Source: Furcasterigmium furcatum (taxonomy: Eukaryota; Ascomycota; Sordariomycetes; Glomerellales; Plectosphaerellaceae). From it: a stretch of 64,000 nucleotides of DNA. This document shows, piece after piece, positions 10,910-21,410 of the stretch. Position 1 is the first letter of the stretch; every line of letters starts with the position of its first letter. A model generated the notes under the pieces. That model was not told the DNA's origin. It searched no databases and saw only the letters and a list, made by a program, of their open reading frames with translations. Made by a program: the position numbers and the translations under genes. The stretch covers positions 558,001 through 622,000 of the forward strand of contig BCIA01000001.1 of assembly GCA_001599815.1 (NCBI GenBank), in the 5' to 3' direction.

Positions 10910-11824
10910 GTTGGTCTGTAGGGGGCGGACAATCTTCGAAACCGAAAGGGGGGAGTTTGGGGCTCTCCTCTTGGGTGGCATCCAGTCATGAATTATAGTG
11001 AACATGACGAGCAGGCTGGGACTTTTGGAATTGGGTCCACGGACCGCCGGGGAGACCAAACCCCCCGAAGCATCGGTCTATTGGGCGACCCTGAATTCAA
11101 GGACTGGGCGCTCCTCGAAGAGTATGAGAGACGCTCATGTACCTAGTATAAACATTGCACCCGGGGCAGTCGATGGTCAAGCACCGGGACCCTTCATGAC
11201 GTGCCAATGGAGGAGGCATAGCAACCTACCTAGGGATGCTGGGGTGAGCTGCTACTAGATGCTTTGGACATGGAAATGAAGCACATGTTAAGAATAAGGT
11301 ACCTAGGTATCTGGACGGCAGGATGCCTGGATCGGCAATGCCTTTTGTGACCGCATTTGATCAGCAACCAGGAATCGCGATGGGAATTTCGGAAGTGGAT
11401 ATACGGACAATGGAAGACCTGGAGCTGGGTAGCTTTGTCGTGATTGGCGATTGGTCCCTGCCTTTCCGGTCTGAGGAGCTGATTGGCTGATAAGGAATGA
11501 GGTGGTGGCCAGGGAGTGCTTCAGGCGAAAACCTGCTGCGGACAGCGCACCTGCATCGTGGGGGTCGATCCCCAACTTCAGCACTCGGCCCACCCGCGCC
11601 CTCATTTCATCATCACATTCAGCGCCTCTCTTCACCCTTTCCCGCAAGCTTCGATTACTGCTTCTTCTCACTTGTATAGCTAGCCTTGCACCTTTCGCAA
11701 ACGTCGTCACGACCAAATCTCTGCATGAGAACACCCACAGTTCACTCGCTCTGCCAGACTCAGATGGGCCATAAGCACCGATAGCACCGTCGCATCCAAG
11801 AAAGAGCCGCCATTGCGTGCCAGG
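10910..11824. promoter_or_regulatory. Divergent intergenic region DUF829 / YVC1
   Basis: No gene supported. Three ATTGG (inverted CCAAT) boxes lie at 11443-11447, 11450-11454 and 11482-11486, about 340-380 bp before the YVC1 ATG. They are candidate HAP-complex sites. A GGTACCTAGGTA palindrome lies at 11298-11309. Confidence 0.5.
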
Positions 11825-14171
11825 ATGACCGGGCGAGCCCGCCAACGAGGCCGGGTCCAGCTACCGCCGGCTGATGGCGAGAGACGGCCGCTTCTCCAGC
11901 GTCGCCGGACGACCGAGACGGATCCCATGTACAGCTGCACCGCCAACCTCCACAGTCACCTCCCCGTCTACACCAACATCCACCGGATACGAAGGGACAT
12001 CATCTCGGTCGTGGAGGACTACCTGAGCCTCGAGCAGCTGCGCGATGTCAGGATTAACATCAGCGTCGTGCGGCCCCTCGTGGACATGCTCTATGACGCC
12101 GACGTGTCCATCGTCTACTGCCTCCTTGTCAACCGCGCTCAGTTCCTTCACGAGCAGTCTCACCTGAACAATCGCCAAAACGTCAACTTCTCCCGCGCCA
12201 CGCTCTGCGAGCTGGTTGCGACTCGTATCTTGAGGCGTTACAGCGAGGATAACGACGGGCCGGAGGGGCTGCTCCTCCTGGCGAATATCCTCGTTGCCGG
12301 CTTTGAGCCGTTCCAAAACGGCCCCGACGAGATCCGGGAAGAGGCATCTGCGGCAACCGACTGGACTTACAACCGGACGCTGCCGGCCCTGGAGATTGCC
12401 ATTCTGACCGAGAGCAAATACTTCCTCAGTTCCACCCCGTGTCAAAAAGTGTAAGTTCGGACGAAACGGCCTGTCTCCAGTGCTAAGTAGACACTAACAA
12501 GCTCTTCAGAGTTGACGGCATCTATGAAGGGAGAATCACGTACACGCCCTCAAGCTACATCGATATCATCCCGGACCACTATAAGCATAAGCCCATCTCA
12601 CTCTACAACCCACGCGAAGGGCCGATGCTGAACCAGTACCGCCTAATGGTGCCGCGGACGAGGAACATTCTGGATGTTTGCTCTTTCATTACGCTCCTTG
12701 CCTTGTATCTCGGGGTCATGACCGAGAGAAGTCCGGAGCGCTTCGGTCCCGTCGAGACATGCTTTTGCATCTACGCATTCGGCTGGTCTCTTGATCAGGT
12801 TGCTACTATTCTCGAACACGGATGGTAGGTCGTCCTGGGCCGATGCTACATGAATGAATGGCTAACCACTTCGTCTCAGGCATGTGTACACGCAAAACCT
12901 CTGGTCATTTCTCGACGTCACCTTCATCGGCATCTATGTCATCTATGCCTCGCTCCGGGTCTACGGCGCTCGCGTCGGCGAGATCGTGCCCAAACAGCAG
13001 GCCCTAGATGTCCTCGCCATGGGTGCGCCGGTGCTGGTGCCAAGGCTGGCGTTCAACCTCCTCTCGGACAACATTGTATTCCTGTCGCTCAGGTCGATGA
13101 TGGCCGACTTCTTTCTCCTCACGGTGCTGTCTGCGTGGTGCTTCGGCGGGTTCCTGCTCTCACTTCTATGGCTCGGCGAGGGAGCCCACCCTGTCGTGTG
13201 AGTCAAACTCATCACATCTCAAGAAGCGCCAGACTGACATACTTCAGTGATATCAGCAAATGGATGCTCTGGATCTGGTTTGGACTCGACGGGACTGGTA
13301 TAGACAAATCCGTGAGTGACGCCCGAACAAGCATATGAGAATGCTCGCCTGACAGTTAGCTACCCAGGTCAACTTCCACTGGCTGCTCGGCCCGACGCTC
13401 ATGGTGGCCTTCGCTTTCCTGGGAAATACACTGTTCCTCACCATCCTTGTGTCGATGCTTTCGAACACCTTCAGCAAGATCGTGTCGAACGCCACCGCCG
13501 AGATCCAGTTTCGGCGCGCCGTCTTGACACTCGAAGGCGTCAAGAGCGATGCCGTCTTCTCTTACCTAGCGCCCTTCAACATCCTGGCAGTGTTCCTGCT
13601 GCTACCCCTCAAGTTCGTCGTTAGTCCCCGCTGGTTTCACAAGATCCATGTCGCCAGCGTGCGGCTGGCTAACTTGCCGCTGCTGCTCCTCATTGCAGTG
13701 GCGGAGCGGCGCGTCCTCTGGCCGGCGACGGCGCCCAAGAAGAAGGAACCACCCAGCGGATTCTACGACCGGGTGAAACAGTGGTTCTGGGTCAACTGGC
13801 GCATCACGGCGCACCGAGACATTCGAGCAGTGTTCGACTTGCCGCCACCAGAGTCGGCCGATATCGCTGTAGACGATGAGTTGACCCACCACCTCATCAG
13901 GCGCCAGTTCACGGGGCAGCACGTGAATGATCCGTTCAAGAGGCCCACGAGGAGGGATTCGATCTTCCCGGGCGTCACGCCCAGGCTCAGGGGCTCTTTC
14001 ACGGGGAGCGAGGACATGCATGATGTGAACTCTCGGCTTGACTCTCTGGAAGACTCGATGTCGAGGGTGGAGAACATGCTGAGGCAGGTGTACGGTGGTA
14101 AGCTGGAGAAGAGCGACTCGGTTGCTGGGATGGGGGAGAGCAGCACTTTGCATGATCCATCCGATGACTAG
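11825..14171 (+). CDS. YVC1: Vacuolar TRP-type cation channel Yvc1
   Basis: Five exons, 11825-12450, 12510-12824, 12880-13197, 13248-13311 and 13368-14171, give 708 residues. Yvc1 is the fungal TRP channel that releases Ca2+ from the vacuole under osmotic or mechanical stress. The long cytosolic N-terminal part contains LRDVRINISVVRPLVDMLYD, typical of the family. Hydrophobic segments follow: ILDVCSFITLLALYLGVM, the CFCIYAFGW region, FLDVTFIGIYVIYASL, IVFLSLRSMMADFFLLTVL and MVAFAFLGNTLFLTILVSML. The pore-proximal WMLWIWFGLDGTGI is encoded across the small fourth exon. The C-terminal tail is acidic, with a coiled-coil-like stretch (SRLDSLEDSMSRVENMLRQV). The start ATG is the first in frame after a non-ATG open stretch. 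Confidence 0.94.
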
Positions 14172-14760
14172 GCTCTGGGTGTCTTTTGGATTCTGATCTT
14201 GTCTTGGTTTTCTTGTATCATGAGCGGGCGTTGGGTTGCTCGGAGCAAAGCGAGGCACATAAATCAGCATGGGTAAATTGACATGGCCCCCCTCTTCATT
14301 CAGACATCGAGGTGGCCTCTCTTTCAACGTCAAGAAATTGATATGGCCGCTATCTGGATTCCAAGAAATCGAGACATGCTCTTCCTCAACTGCATTGCCC
14401 CCGGTTCCAATAAAATTCCTGCGGTGGTGAATAGATGATGGGGCCGGGGAGAGTCACATGGCAACAAACAATCGCACCGGACTCGCCTTCCAGGAGAGTT
14501 TGGCTGCCCTGGGTTCACTCCTCCTCAAATCAGCGCCTCCTGCTCCTCACATCGACTTCCTCAACCCAAATCTAGAACCCCTTTTCGAGTCAACATCGAG
14601 TCTCGAATCAGCAACCCACTCGACGCCTCCCGCATAAGTGTAAGTAAGTCGCCTGAACGCTCAAGCATCGCCAGCCGTTGACATCGAAAGTCGAGGCACA
14701 GCAAACGAAAACAGAGGACACCCTAAGAGAACACCGCCACCCCTCTTTAGATCGTTTGCA
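14172..14760. other. Intergenic, nothing recognised
   Basis: It holds the YVC1 3' region and a long C-rich leader upstream of the small Cys-rich gene. A GTAAGTAAGT near 14640 could be a 5' UTR splice donor. No coding signal. Confidence 0.5.
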
Positions 14761-15057
14761 ATGTGCAAAGTTGCTCTCTTCGAAAACCCGCACTGCAAAT
14801 GCCAATGGGGCGAGATCGTCATCCCCTGCGGTCTGGGCATGGGCTTCTCGACGTGCGGGCAGATCGGCAGCGGCATCGTTCAGCGAGAGCCGGAGATGTA
14901 CACCAGTGGCTACAAGCTATGCCCCGAGCACGGGTGGCAGGGACTGTACGACCGGAATGCGGTTCGCATGGTCGTCAGCATGAAGAGCGGGATCAAATGG
15001 GGGAGGGGGCCGAGTGTCCAGGACAAGGGGTGGGAGATGCGATGTGTTGTGATGTGA
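14761..15057 (+). CDS. Small Cys-rich hypothetical protein (98 aa)
   Basis: A single-exon frame of 98 residues beginning MCKVALFENPHCKCQWG. I do not recognise a named family. Eight Cys and several His (CKC, PCG, STCG, LCPEHGW) suggest metal binding rather than secretion, because there is no signal peptide. Short MCxx proteins of this style are frequent in filamentous ascomycetes and remain unnamed. The ATG follows a long leader, and the frame has no overlapping better candidate. It lies in tandem upstream of MTQ2 with 528 bp between. Whether it is translated is inferred from composition only. Confidence 0.55.
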   Translation: MCKVALFENPHCKCQWGEIVIPCGLGMGFSTCGQIGSGIVQREPEMYTSGYKLCPEHGWQGLYDRNAVRMVVSMKSGIKWGRGPSVQDKGWEMRCVVM

Positions 15058-15585
15058 GGGCGAAAGGAGAGAGGTTTCACTGGACCGATGGCAGACGAGG
15101 CTGTTCCTGTCTTGGAGAGAGCTTCCCTTTTTCCTCCTCGTGGGAGAGAGAGATCCCTTCTCTCCGGCAGCAATGTTACACGAAGGACTGACTGCCTGCT
15201 ATTCTTAACTCAATACGAAAAGAATTAAGCATAAGAATTCCGGGTGTCACTTTAGACGACCTTTGGCTTATCTGCCGCTGTCTCCAACTGTCTCTCAGCC
15301 GTGATGGTGGTGGATGAGATGAGTCGTGGTGTTGCAACTTCCATGTAAGTGGGGATCCACATTTGGCCGCAATTCTTTAACTTGAGTAGTTCCCATCCTC
15401 ACTCACTCACTTTGAAAATCAAGATCTGGAAACCGAAACGATCTTCATCCACAACGCCGCTGAATTACTCCCACGCGACGATTCTCATGACACATGCTTC
15501 TGCAGCGGGATCTGAGCATTTGACACGAGAATACTGCAAACAAGGCGACCAAGCCGCATAGCGGGAGCGAGGACTTGCCGCCACC
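15058..15585. other. Intergenic, nothing recognised
   Basis: 3' region of the small Cys-rich gene and MTQ2 promoter. No gene or strong motif seen, apart from the near-ideal start context GCCGCCACC directly before the MTQ2 ATG. Confidence 0.5.
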
Positions 15586-16380
15586 ATGCTTCCCACACCA
15601 AACACATCCCACGTCTCTTTCCAGCGAGTCTACGAGCCGGCCGAAGACTCGTATCTCCTCCTCGACACCCTCTCAGCCGAATCAGAGACGTCCTTCCTCC
15701 AGTCTCGGTTCTCCCCAGCTCAAGGCGGCGGCTCCCCACTCGTCCTCGAGGTCGGGCCCGGCTCCGGCGTCGTCATCGCCTTCATCGTCGCCCAAGCCCA
15801 GCACCTGTTCGGCACCCGCGACATCCTCGCCACGGCCGTTGACGTCAACGCATTCGCCTGCCATGCCACCGATGGCACGGTGCGGAAGGCCCAGGCCGAG
15901 GAGAGCGAGACGGCTGGCCGCGGCTGGCTCGGCGTCGCCAGGGGGGATCTCACAACGCCCCTGAGGAAGGAGTGCGTGGACGTGCTGGTGTTCAACCCGC
16001 CCTACGTACCTTCTGAGCAGATGCCCGTGCCGCCAGAGTCATGGGCCGCTGCCGAGGAGGCCTCGCAAACCGGGGAGGGGAGGTTCAAGGACCGAAAGAC
16101 GACGTTCGACGAGGACTCGTACCTGCTTGCGCTTTCCTACGATGGAGGCAGGGACGGCATGGAGACCACCGAGCGTCTACTCGCTGAGCTGCCTGAGACC
16201 CTGTCACCAAGGGGCTGCGCATACGTGCTGCTCTGCGCGCGCAACAAGCCTGAGGAGGTGAAGGCGACGGTGCGGGCACTCGGACCGGAGTGGAGGGCTC
16301 TCACGGTGGGAGACAGTGGGAAGAAAGCGGGCTGGGAGAAGCTCCAGATAGTGAGGATATGGAGGGAATGGGACGTCTAG
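15586..16380 (+). CDS. MTQ2: eRF1 glutamine methyltransferase catalytic subunit (HemK family)
   Basis: A single exon of 264 residues. Mtq2, active only with the Trm112 zinc protein, methylates the Gln of the GGQ motif in release factor eRF1, using S-adenosylmethionine, in the cytosol. The N-terminal VYEPAEDSYLLLDTL is diagnostic of this branch of the HemK family. The SAM-binding glycine motif is LEVGPGSGVV (about residues 53-62), and the catalytic NPPY motif is FNPPYVPSEQ (Asn about 137). The C-terminal strands end VRIWREWDV. Length fits the family, which lacks the N-terminal helical domain of bacterial PrmC. The start sits in a GCCGCCACCATG context. It converges on SmD1 to the right. Confidence 0.94.
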   Translation: MLPTPNTSHVSFQRVYEPAEDSYLLLDTLSAESETSFLQSRFSPAQGGGSPLVLEVGPGSGVVIAFIVAQAQHLFGTRDILATAVDVNAFACHATDGTVRKAQAEESETAGRGWLGVARGDLTTPLRKECVDVLVFNPPYVPSEQMPVPPESWAAAEEASQTGEGRFKDRKTTFDEDSYLLALSYDGGRDGMETTERLLAELPETLSPRGCAYVLLCARNKPEEVKATVRALGPEWRALTVGDSGKKAGWEKLQIVRIWREWDV

Positions 16381-16930
16381 TATCAACTCGTGCCATCCTC
16401 TCTCAACCGAGAGGTTCCATGTTCCTCGAACACACGCGCCGGCCTCTTTGTCAAACCTTGGCTCTCGACAGGCCCCTGGCCAAACCGCCCGTGACTGATA
16501 TTGTTGCCCTCACTCACAAAAAGACACGAGCTGCGAAGTGGCATGCCAACGGTCTCGCCCGTGGCTTGTTGTTCGTTTCTTGAGATTTCCTCGACTGACT
16601 GACTGTATGGATCCCCACCCATCTCCCAGAACGCCTAAATCAAACACCCCGATAACTTCAGTGCGTGGCCAACTTTTGGGTAGCCGGTACAAGGTATCAT
16701 GAATGAACCCACGTCTTTCCGCTGACCAGATCGACCCGATAACCCCCGCCTGGCTAGTCGGCAGAGAGGCCTGAATCTGTCGGCGTACAATCGCCCAGCC
16801 CGCACAGGGCCGGCCTCGTCTCCCAGAGCACCGCCAGCCCGGCATGGCCTCTCCGCGCTGCTTGATGAAACGGACCACCACCTCCGCATAGAGGCTGGAG
16901 GGGCGGCAGCACCAACACAACAACTTCTCT
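16381..16930. other. Convergent intergenic region MTQ2 / SmD1
   Basis: Holds the 3' ends of two convergent genes. Reading frames here are noise or shadows of the SmD1 tail. Nothing else seen. Confidence 0.55.
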
Positions 16931-17508
16931 CTAACCCCGTCCACGGCCCCGGCCCCTGCCGCGCCCCCTGCCGCCGCGGCCACCACGGGCTCCCCGACCC
17001 CGGTCCGTCTCCTTCCTGGCCTTGTTCTTCGGCTTGGGCGCGTCGTCGATGAGCAGCGTGTCAAGCGGTAGCGAGTCGGGGAGGATGAAGTAGCGAATTG
17101 TAGAACCGCGGATGTTCATCGTGTCGAGGGAGATGGCGTCCTGGCCCTTGCACGTCATCTTGACGGTGCGCAGCGCCGTGTTCATCTGCGGAGATACGGA
17201 GGTGACCGTGCCGTGAACGATGGTACCTGTTCCGCCCGTTAGCAACCAGGAACATCGGTGGATCACGGGAGCCCATCGAAGCGAACGTCGGCTGGAATGA
17301 CTGCCGCGTTGGGATGTAGGAAGCTGCGCTCACCATTCTTCAGCTCGATTGTCACCGTCTCGTTGGCGCACTTCATCAGGAACCTAAATGCGACACTGTC
17401 AGCTGTGTGCTCCGTCCAGAGAGATGCGTCGCGTGCGGCAGCTGTGAGGACTCGGGGTCGAGCCTGACGCGCCAAACCCCAGATTGGCGCTTACCTGACG
17501 AGCTTCAT
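16931..17508 (-). CDS. SMD1: Small nuclear ribonucleoprotein SmD1
   Basis: Minus-strand exons are 17508-17495 (14 bp), 17383-17334 and 17226-16931, joining to 119 residues, the usual SmD1 length. It is one of the seven Sm proteins that ring the Sm site of U1, U2, U4 and U5 snRNA in the spliceosome. The first exon encodes only MKLV plus part of an Arg. Exon 2 adds FLMKCANETVTIELKNG (Sm1 motif), and exon 3 adds TIVHGTVTSVSPQMNTALR, with the Sm2 motif near MNIRGSTIRYFILPDSL. A C-terminal Arg-Gly repeat tail follows, the normal substrate for symmetric arginine methylation. The very small first exon is easily missed by automatic predictors. Confidence 0.95.
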
Positions 17509-17920
17509 GTTGACGGTTGTATCGGCGCTCTGGCGACCTTGCGATTAGGGATTAGTGTTTGGCAAGAGCTTCGTTCGAGGGCGGATATGATGTCGCGGGA
17601 TGCCTGCCACAGAAGTATCGATTGAAGAGCTCCCAGAAAAGCAGAACTCCCAGATCCACAGTTGCCCTTGCAGCCAATCAGAGGTGTGGCTCGCCTTCAA
17701 TGTCTCATCACGTGATTATGCGGATGTTCCCTCTTTCTGGTGTCTCCGCGACGTCAGCAGACTTCTTCAACACGACGCAGAGGTTGCCCGGTGAGTGGAT
17801 TTGACATTACTTTACATAGTTTACAATCTTGTCGATGCCCATGACCGCGCCGTATCCGCGACGAAGCATCCAGTTCCCCAGTACCGATATCCGCATTACA
17901 TCCACCACCTTGGTTGGACC
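17509..17920. promoter_or_regulatory. SmD1 promoter with CCAAT and TCACGTGA boxes
   Basis: The SmD1 start is at 17508 on the minus strand. A CCAAT box lies at 17673-17677 and the palindrome TCACGTGA at 17708-17715, about 165 and 200 bp upstream. CACGTG boxes are bound by Cbf1-type bHLH factors in fungi, and CCAAT by the HAP complex. Occupancy here is inference. Confidence 0.5.
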
Positions 17921-20033
17921 CTAACAGAACATGATGAACCTCTCCTGAACTGGCCCCCACCTCGGCAGCTCCCTTTCATGGCCCGCCGCTGCAACTTCTG
18001 AGCTCCCAATGTCAATGCATAGGCCATGAACTTGGCTCGGCTCAACTTCGCCATGCATATTCGACACTCGAAACCGGAGGCTCTGTCTGAGATAGTCCTG
18101 GGTCTCGGCCATATTGAGCTCTACCAGAGCTGAGTAGCCGACTACCCTCATCAGGGATGATGTTAAAGGGACAGTGCCTGATATTCGATTTCGAGATCCC
18201 GTGTGACCCATGGCAAAGACGCCCATTGTCCCCACCAGATTGTCGGCGATTTTCCACTTTGTGAAGTCGTCTGGGGGGTCCCCGAGGAAGAAGCAGATGG
18301 AGAAGGAGCCATTCAGGGCTCCGTTGTCAACTCGAACATTCGCAATCCATTCCGTGTAGTGACTAGGTTCTGTTGCAGGGAACGACTCGCTTGGTCCGGA
18401 CGTCGGGACTCCGGGTACGCCCAGGACGCCGGTGCCCTCCCGTGGGCTCGTCTTCGCAAACAGTCGTTTGAACCATGACCGCCGTGGCTCCTGCTCGATG
18501 GTGCGCTTTCGATTTCGCAAAATCGTCGAGATGCTCGATGTACCATACAGTCGATTAACGATTGCGCTCAGTCGGGCTTGGTTTCTCCGCGATCTCTCCC
18601 AGTCAGTCACACCATTCATACCTCGCACTTCTGCGTAGGAGTACCCGAAAGCTTCCGTATATCGCGCCGTCTCCGAAGTCCAAAATTCACCGTTGGCTTT
18701 GGAGTAGAAGGGTGCCAGAGGAGTGGTGGCGTTTACCTCTGTACCATTGCTGATGGTGAAGCTTGGGCTCATGGTGACCTGTTCTGGAACCCAGGATTCA
18801 GAGTGCAAGACTTGCCACAAGGCCAAAATTCGGTCGGCCATAGTGTGGTGCAGGAAGAAGATGGGGTCGAACGCAGAGTATTGGATGAAGTACAGGTGAC
18901 CTCCGTCTCCCACTTCAATGTGAATCTCGTCATGGAGAGACTCCAGTGAATCGTAACGAGAGAACGCCGTGTCTTCGCTCCAGTGCTTGTTGCTGAACGG
19001 GCCGAAATCGGGGTAGTTTGTGAACAGATTGAAAAGACGGTCCCGCAAGTTGGGCTGGATGCGATTGATGGCCAATCTCACCCGCTCGTTGTGGGAATCA
19101 TTACCGGTTGGTGCTCTTTTCGTCTCTGTCCACGAGGGAAACTATACCGCATTGTCAGCCAAGTGCCACATCATGTCCTGAGGATGTCGATGCTTACATC
19201 TCCCCATTCAAACACCCCTGGATCCAGGGGTCGGAAGCGGTAGCTGAAGAGAGGGTTGGCGATCAGCTGCTCTCCATTTGGCCCGTACACCTTGACCCCT
19301 CTCTGCACAAAGTCGTCCAAGAAGACATTCTCTCCCTCGGCTGGTGTCAATGCCCAATCCCAGTATGGGAGCCGGAAATCAGTCGCAGCTGTCACGTACA
19401 GCGCCCGCTCCGTAGGGTCGGGGAACCATGTTGCAATCCTCTGGACCAAGTGGAAGACAATTTGCTAGAGATATCAGCTTCAAAGACTGAAAGCCCATGG
19501 ATGGGAAGAAAGCCTCTCGGGAAACCCGGGGTAATCGTTGCGTACCTCGTACAGCGCAAGATAGGGGCGGTGCCACGTTGGAAACAATATGGACATGTGG
19601 TTACAATAGCCGCCGTGGCCGCCATGTGCTGGTTGGACACCGTTCCATGTCACAAAAGGAACGCCGTGGATTCCTGAAGCGTGTCAGACCCGGGAAGAGG
19701 AGGCCATAGGGATGAGCCAGGCGGGCACTCACCTGTTATCTGGTACCACGAGAGCTCCTGGTCCTGGCCGGTATTCTGCATCATGCTGAGCGCTAGGATG
19801 TACAAATTCCATTTGCGGGCGTTGCGCTTCATCTGCCTGATCTCGGGGCGAACTGGGACAGTGCCATTGACGGAGGGAAGCCTGGAAACGACAATACGTT
19901 GGGCCGTCTGACGTCGCAGGACATGCGTCACGTCAAACCCATAGTTGTAGGGCTCGAAATCCTCCTGGGCCACGACGGACGACAGAAATAGAAGAACCTG
20001 GAGGAAGAGTAGAAGGGCTGCGGAGAGTCTCAT
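17921..20033 (-). CDS. Secreted fungal tyrosinase (type-3 copper phenol oxidase)
   Basis: Minus-strand exons 20033-19733, 19673-19546, 19464-19198 and 19141-17921 give 638 residues. Tyrosinases hydroxylate monophenols and oxidise o-diphenols to quinones, leading to melanin-like pigments. A signal peptide (MRLSAALLLFLQVLLFLSSVVA) precedes the mature part. CuA shows His103 (GIHGVPF), His126 (GYCNHMS) and His135 (FPTWHRPYLALYE). CuB shows His302 and His306 (LHDEIH) and a His330-His331 pair (DPIFFLHHTMADR). A C-terminal region of about 300 residues follows, as in long fungal tyrosinases where it shields the active site until cleaved. Arg/Lys-rich stretches near RNRKRTIEQEPRRSW are possible processing sites. 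Catechol oxidase activity only cannot be excluded. Confidence 0.92.
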
Positions 20034-21410
20034 GGCAGCGGTCTCGGGGAGGGTGAGCTGAAGGGAGGGCGTTGTGGAAGAAGGGAGACTGTTCTCCAAA
20101 GCGACTAACCGCACTGATGAAATTCCAGTCGTCTGATCAGGCGAGGAAGCGTGCTTGGGTAGTTAGGTCCAAAATCTCGACGGAGATGAGAGCGCTGGGG
20201 ATACACATTTGGCGTCACTACCCGTTGGCCAAGGGAAGGCGGCGGCGGACGGTCCGGCTTGCGTTGACCAACGCGGGCAACGTAGGTGTTATGTCCCGAG
20301 CCTTCAAGATATCTCGGCTGCCCGCATACGCGGCGGGGGAAAAGACGGCAGGCAAATGCGGATATGGATGGTCGTCCTGGCGCGAGTATGAGCTGTGCTC
20401 GGCACGGGGAAGGCCAAGGGTGGAGGCCAGGAAACAAGCAGCGACGGGCTGAATGTGTCCAACTGCTAGAGAATCGCGTACCTTGATATATGCCGCAACT
20501 CCCAGTCCATGGATCCAAAGTGTGCCTGTGTTCATGTCTCGGGCCGCCGTTTCCTGGGCCACCGGGAGGGAGGCTGGACCTGGGAGAGTGGGACGGCCAA
20601 GATCGACGAGGTGACAGGCCAGAACAAGACACGAATAATAAGGGGGGAGGAGGTGCTATGGAAGGAACGTGTGAGATTCTTGGGAAGGTGCAGCCAGCGC
20701 CATCGCGCCTGCCGATCCTCCTCGCCAGAAGACTGACTAGAGATATCTTATCTTACCTTACCCCTGAAACTTCCCCAGATCACCTCCAAGCACAGCTCAC
20801 ATAGAGTTGCTGCTGGTAGAAGACGGCCAGCAGAATGATGTGTGTCGGTTTGCAGTGCCCATCTGAAAAGAATGTATAGAAGACAGCCCGTCAAGCCAGT
20901 GGTCGTGAGAGAGAACACGTACGAACAGTGCCTCACCGACTGACTGAAGTGAAACCCTGGGCACCTCGGCCTGGGAACATCACACAGCAGGAATAACCCC
21001 ATACCAGCCAGGCTCACAACCCCCGCCGTGGACTTTGTCTACCTATCTCGGCCTGGGTGACACTCGGGTGCCCGCCAGCAGATGGGACGGACCACCCTTG
21101 ACAATCTCACTTGTCTCGGGTGCTTGCGCTGTGCACCAGCGACAACCCGTCAGGCCTCGCCTGAGTCCCCGGGCCCCTCGAATGATTACAAGACGAGCTG
21201 GACAGTGGGGATTTGGTTCCACATGAGAGAATGGCACAGAAAGCCGGGATATTGTATGAGAAACCACTCGTATTGAGCAAACGCCGGAACACACTATCTA
21301 CATCGGATGTCAGCCAACCCTGCGTTGAGCTGGTGGTGACTGCTCCATCATAAACAAAAAGAGGAAGCTTGATGTACAATCCGTGATCACTCCTTTGCTC
21401 CTCTTTCGTT
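20034..21410. other. Intergenic: tyrosinase promoter and RPA135 3' region
   Basis: 1.4 kb without a supported gene. Both neighbours are on the minus strand, so this holds the tyrosinase promoter and the end of RPA135. Arg-rich reading frames on both strands near 20100-20560 lack family features. Confidence 0.5.

Noticed and set aside
20072..20632. Overlapping frames upstream of tyrosinase (126 aa plus, 175 and 114 aa minus)
   Set aside because: Arg/Pro-rich, mutually overlapping, no family features; more likely promoter sequence.
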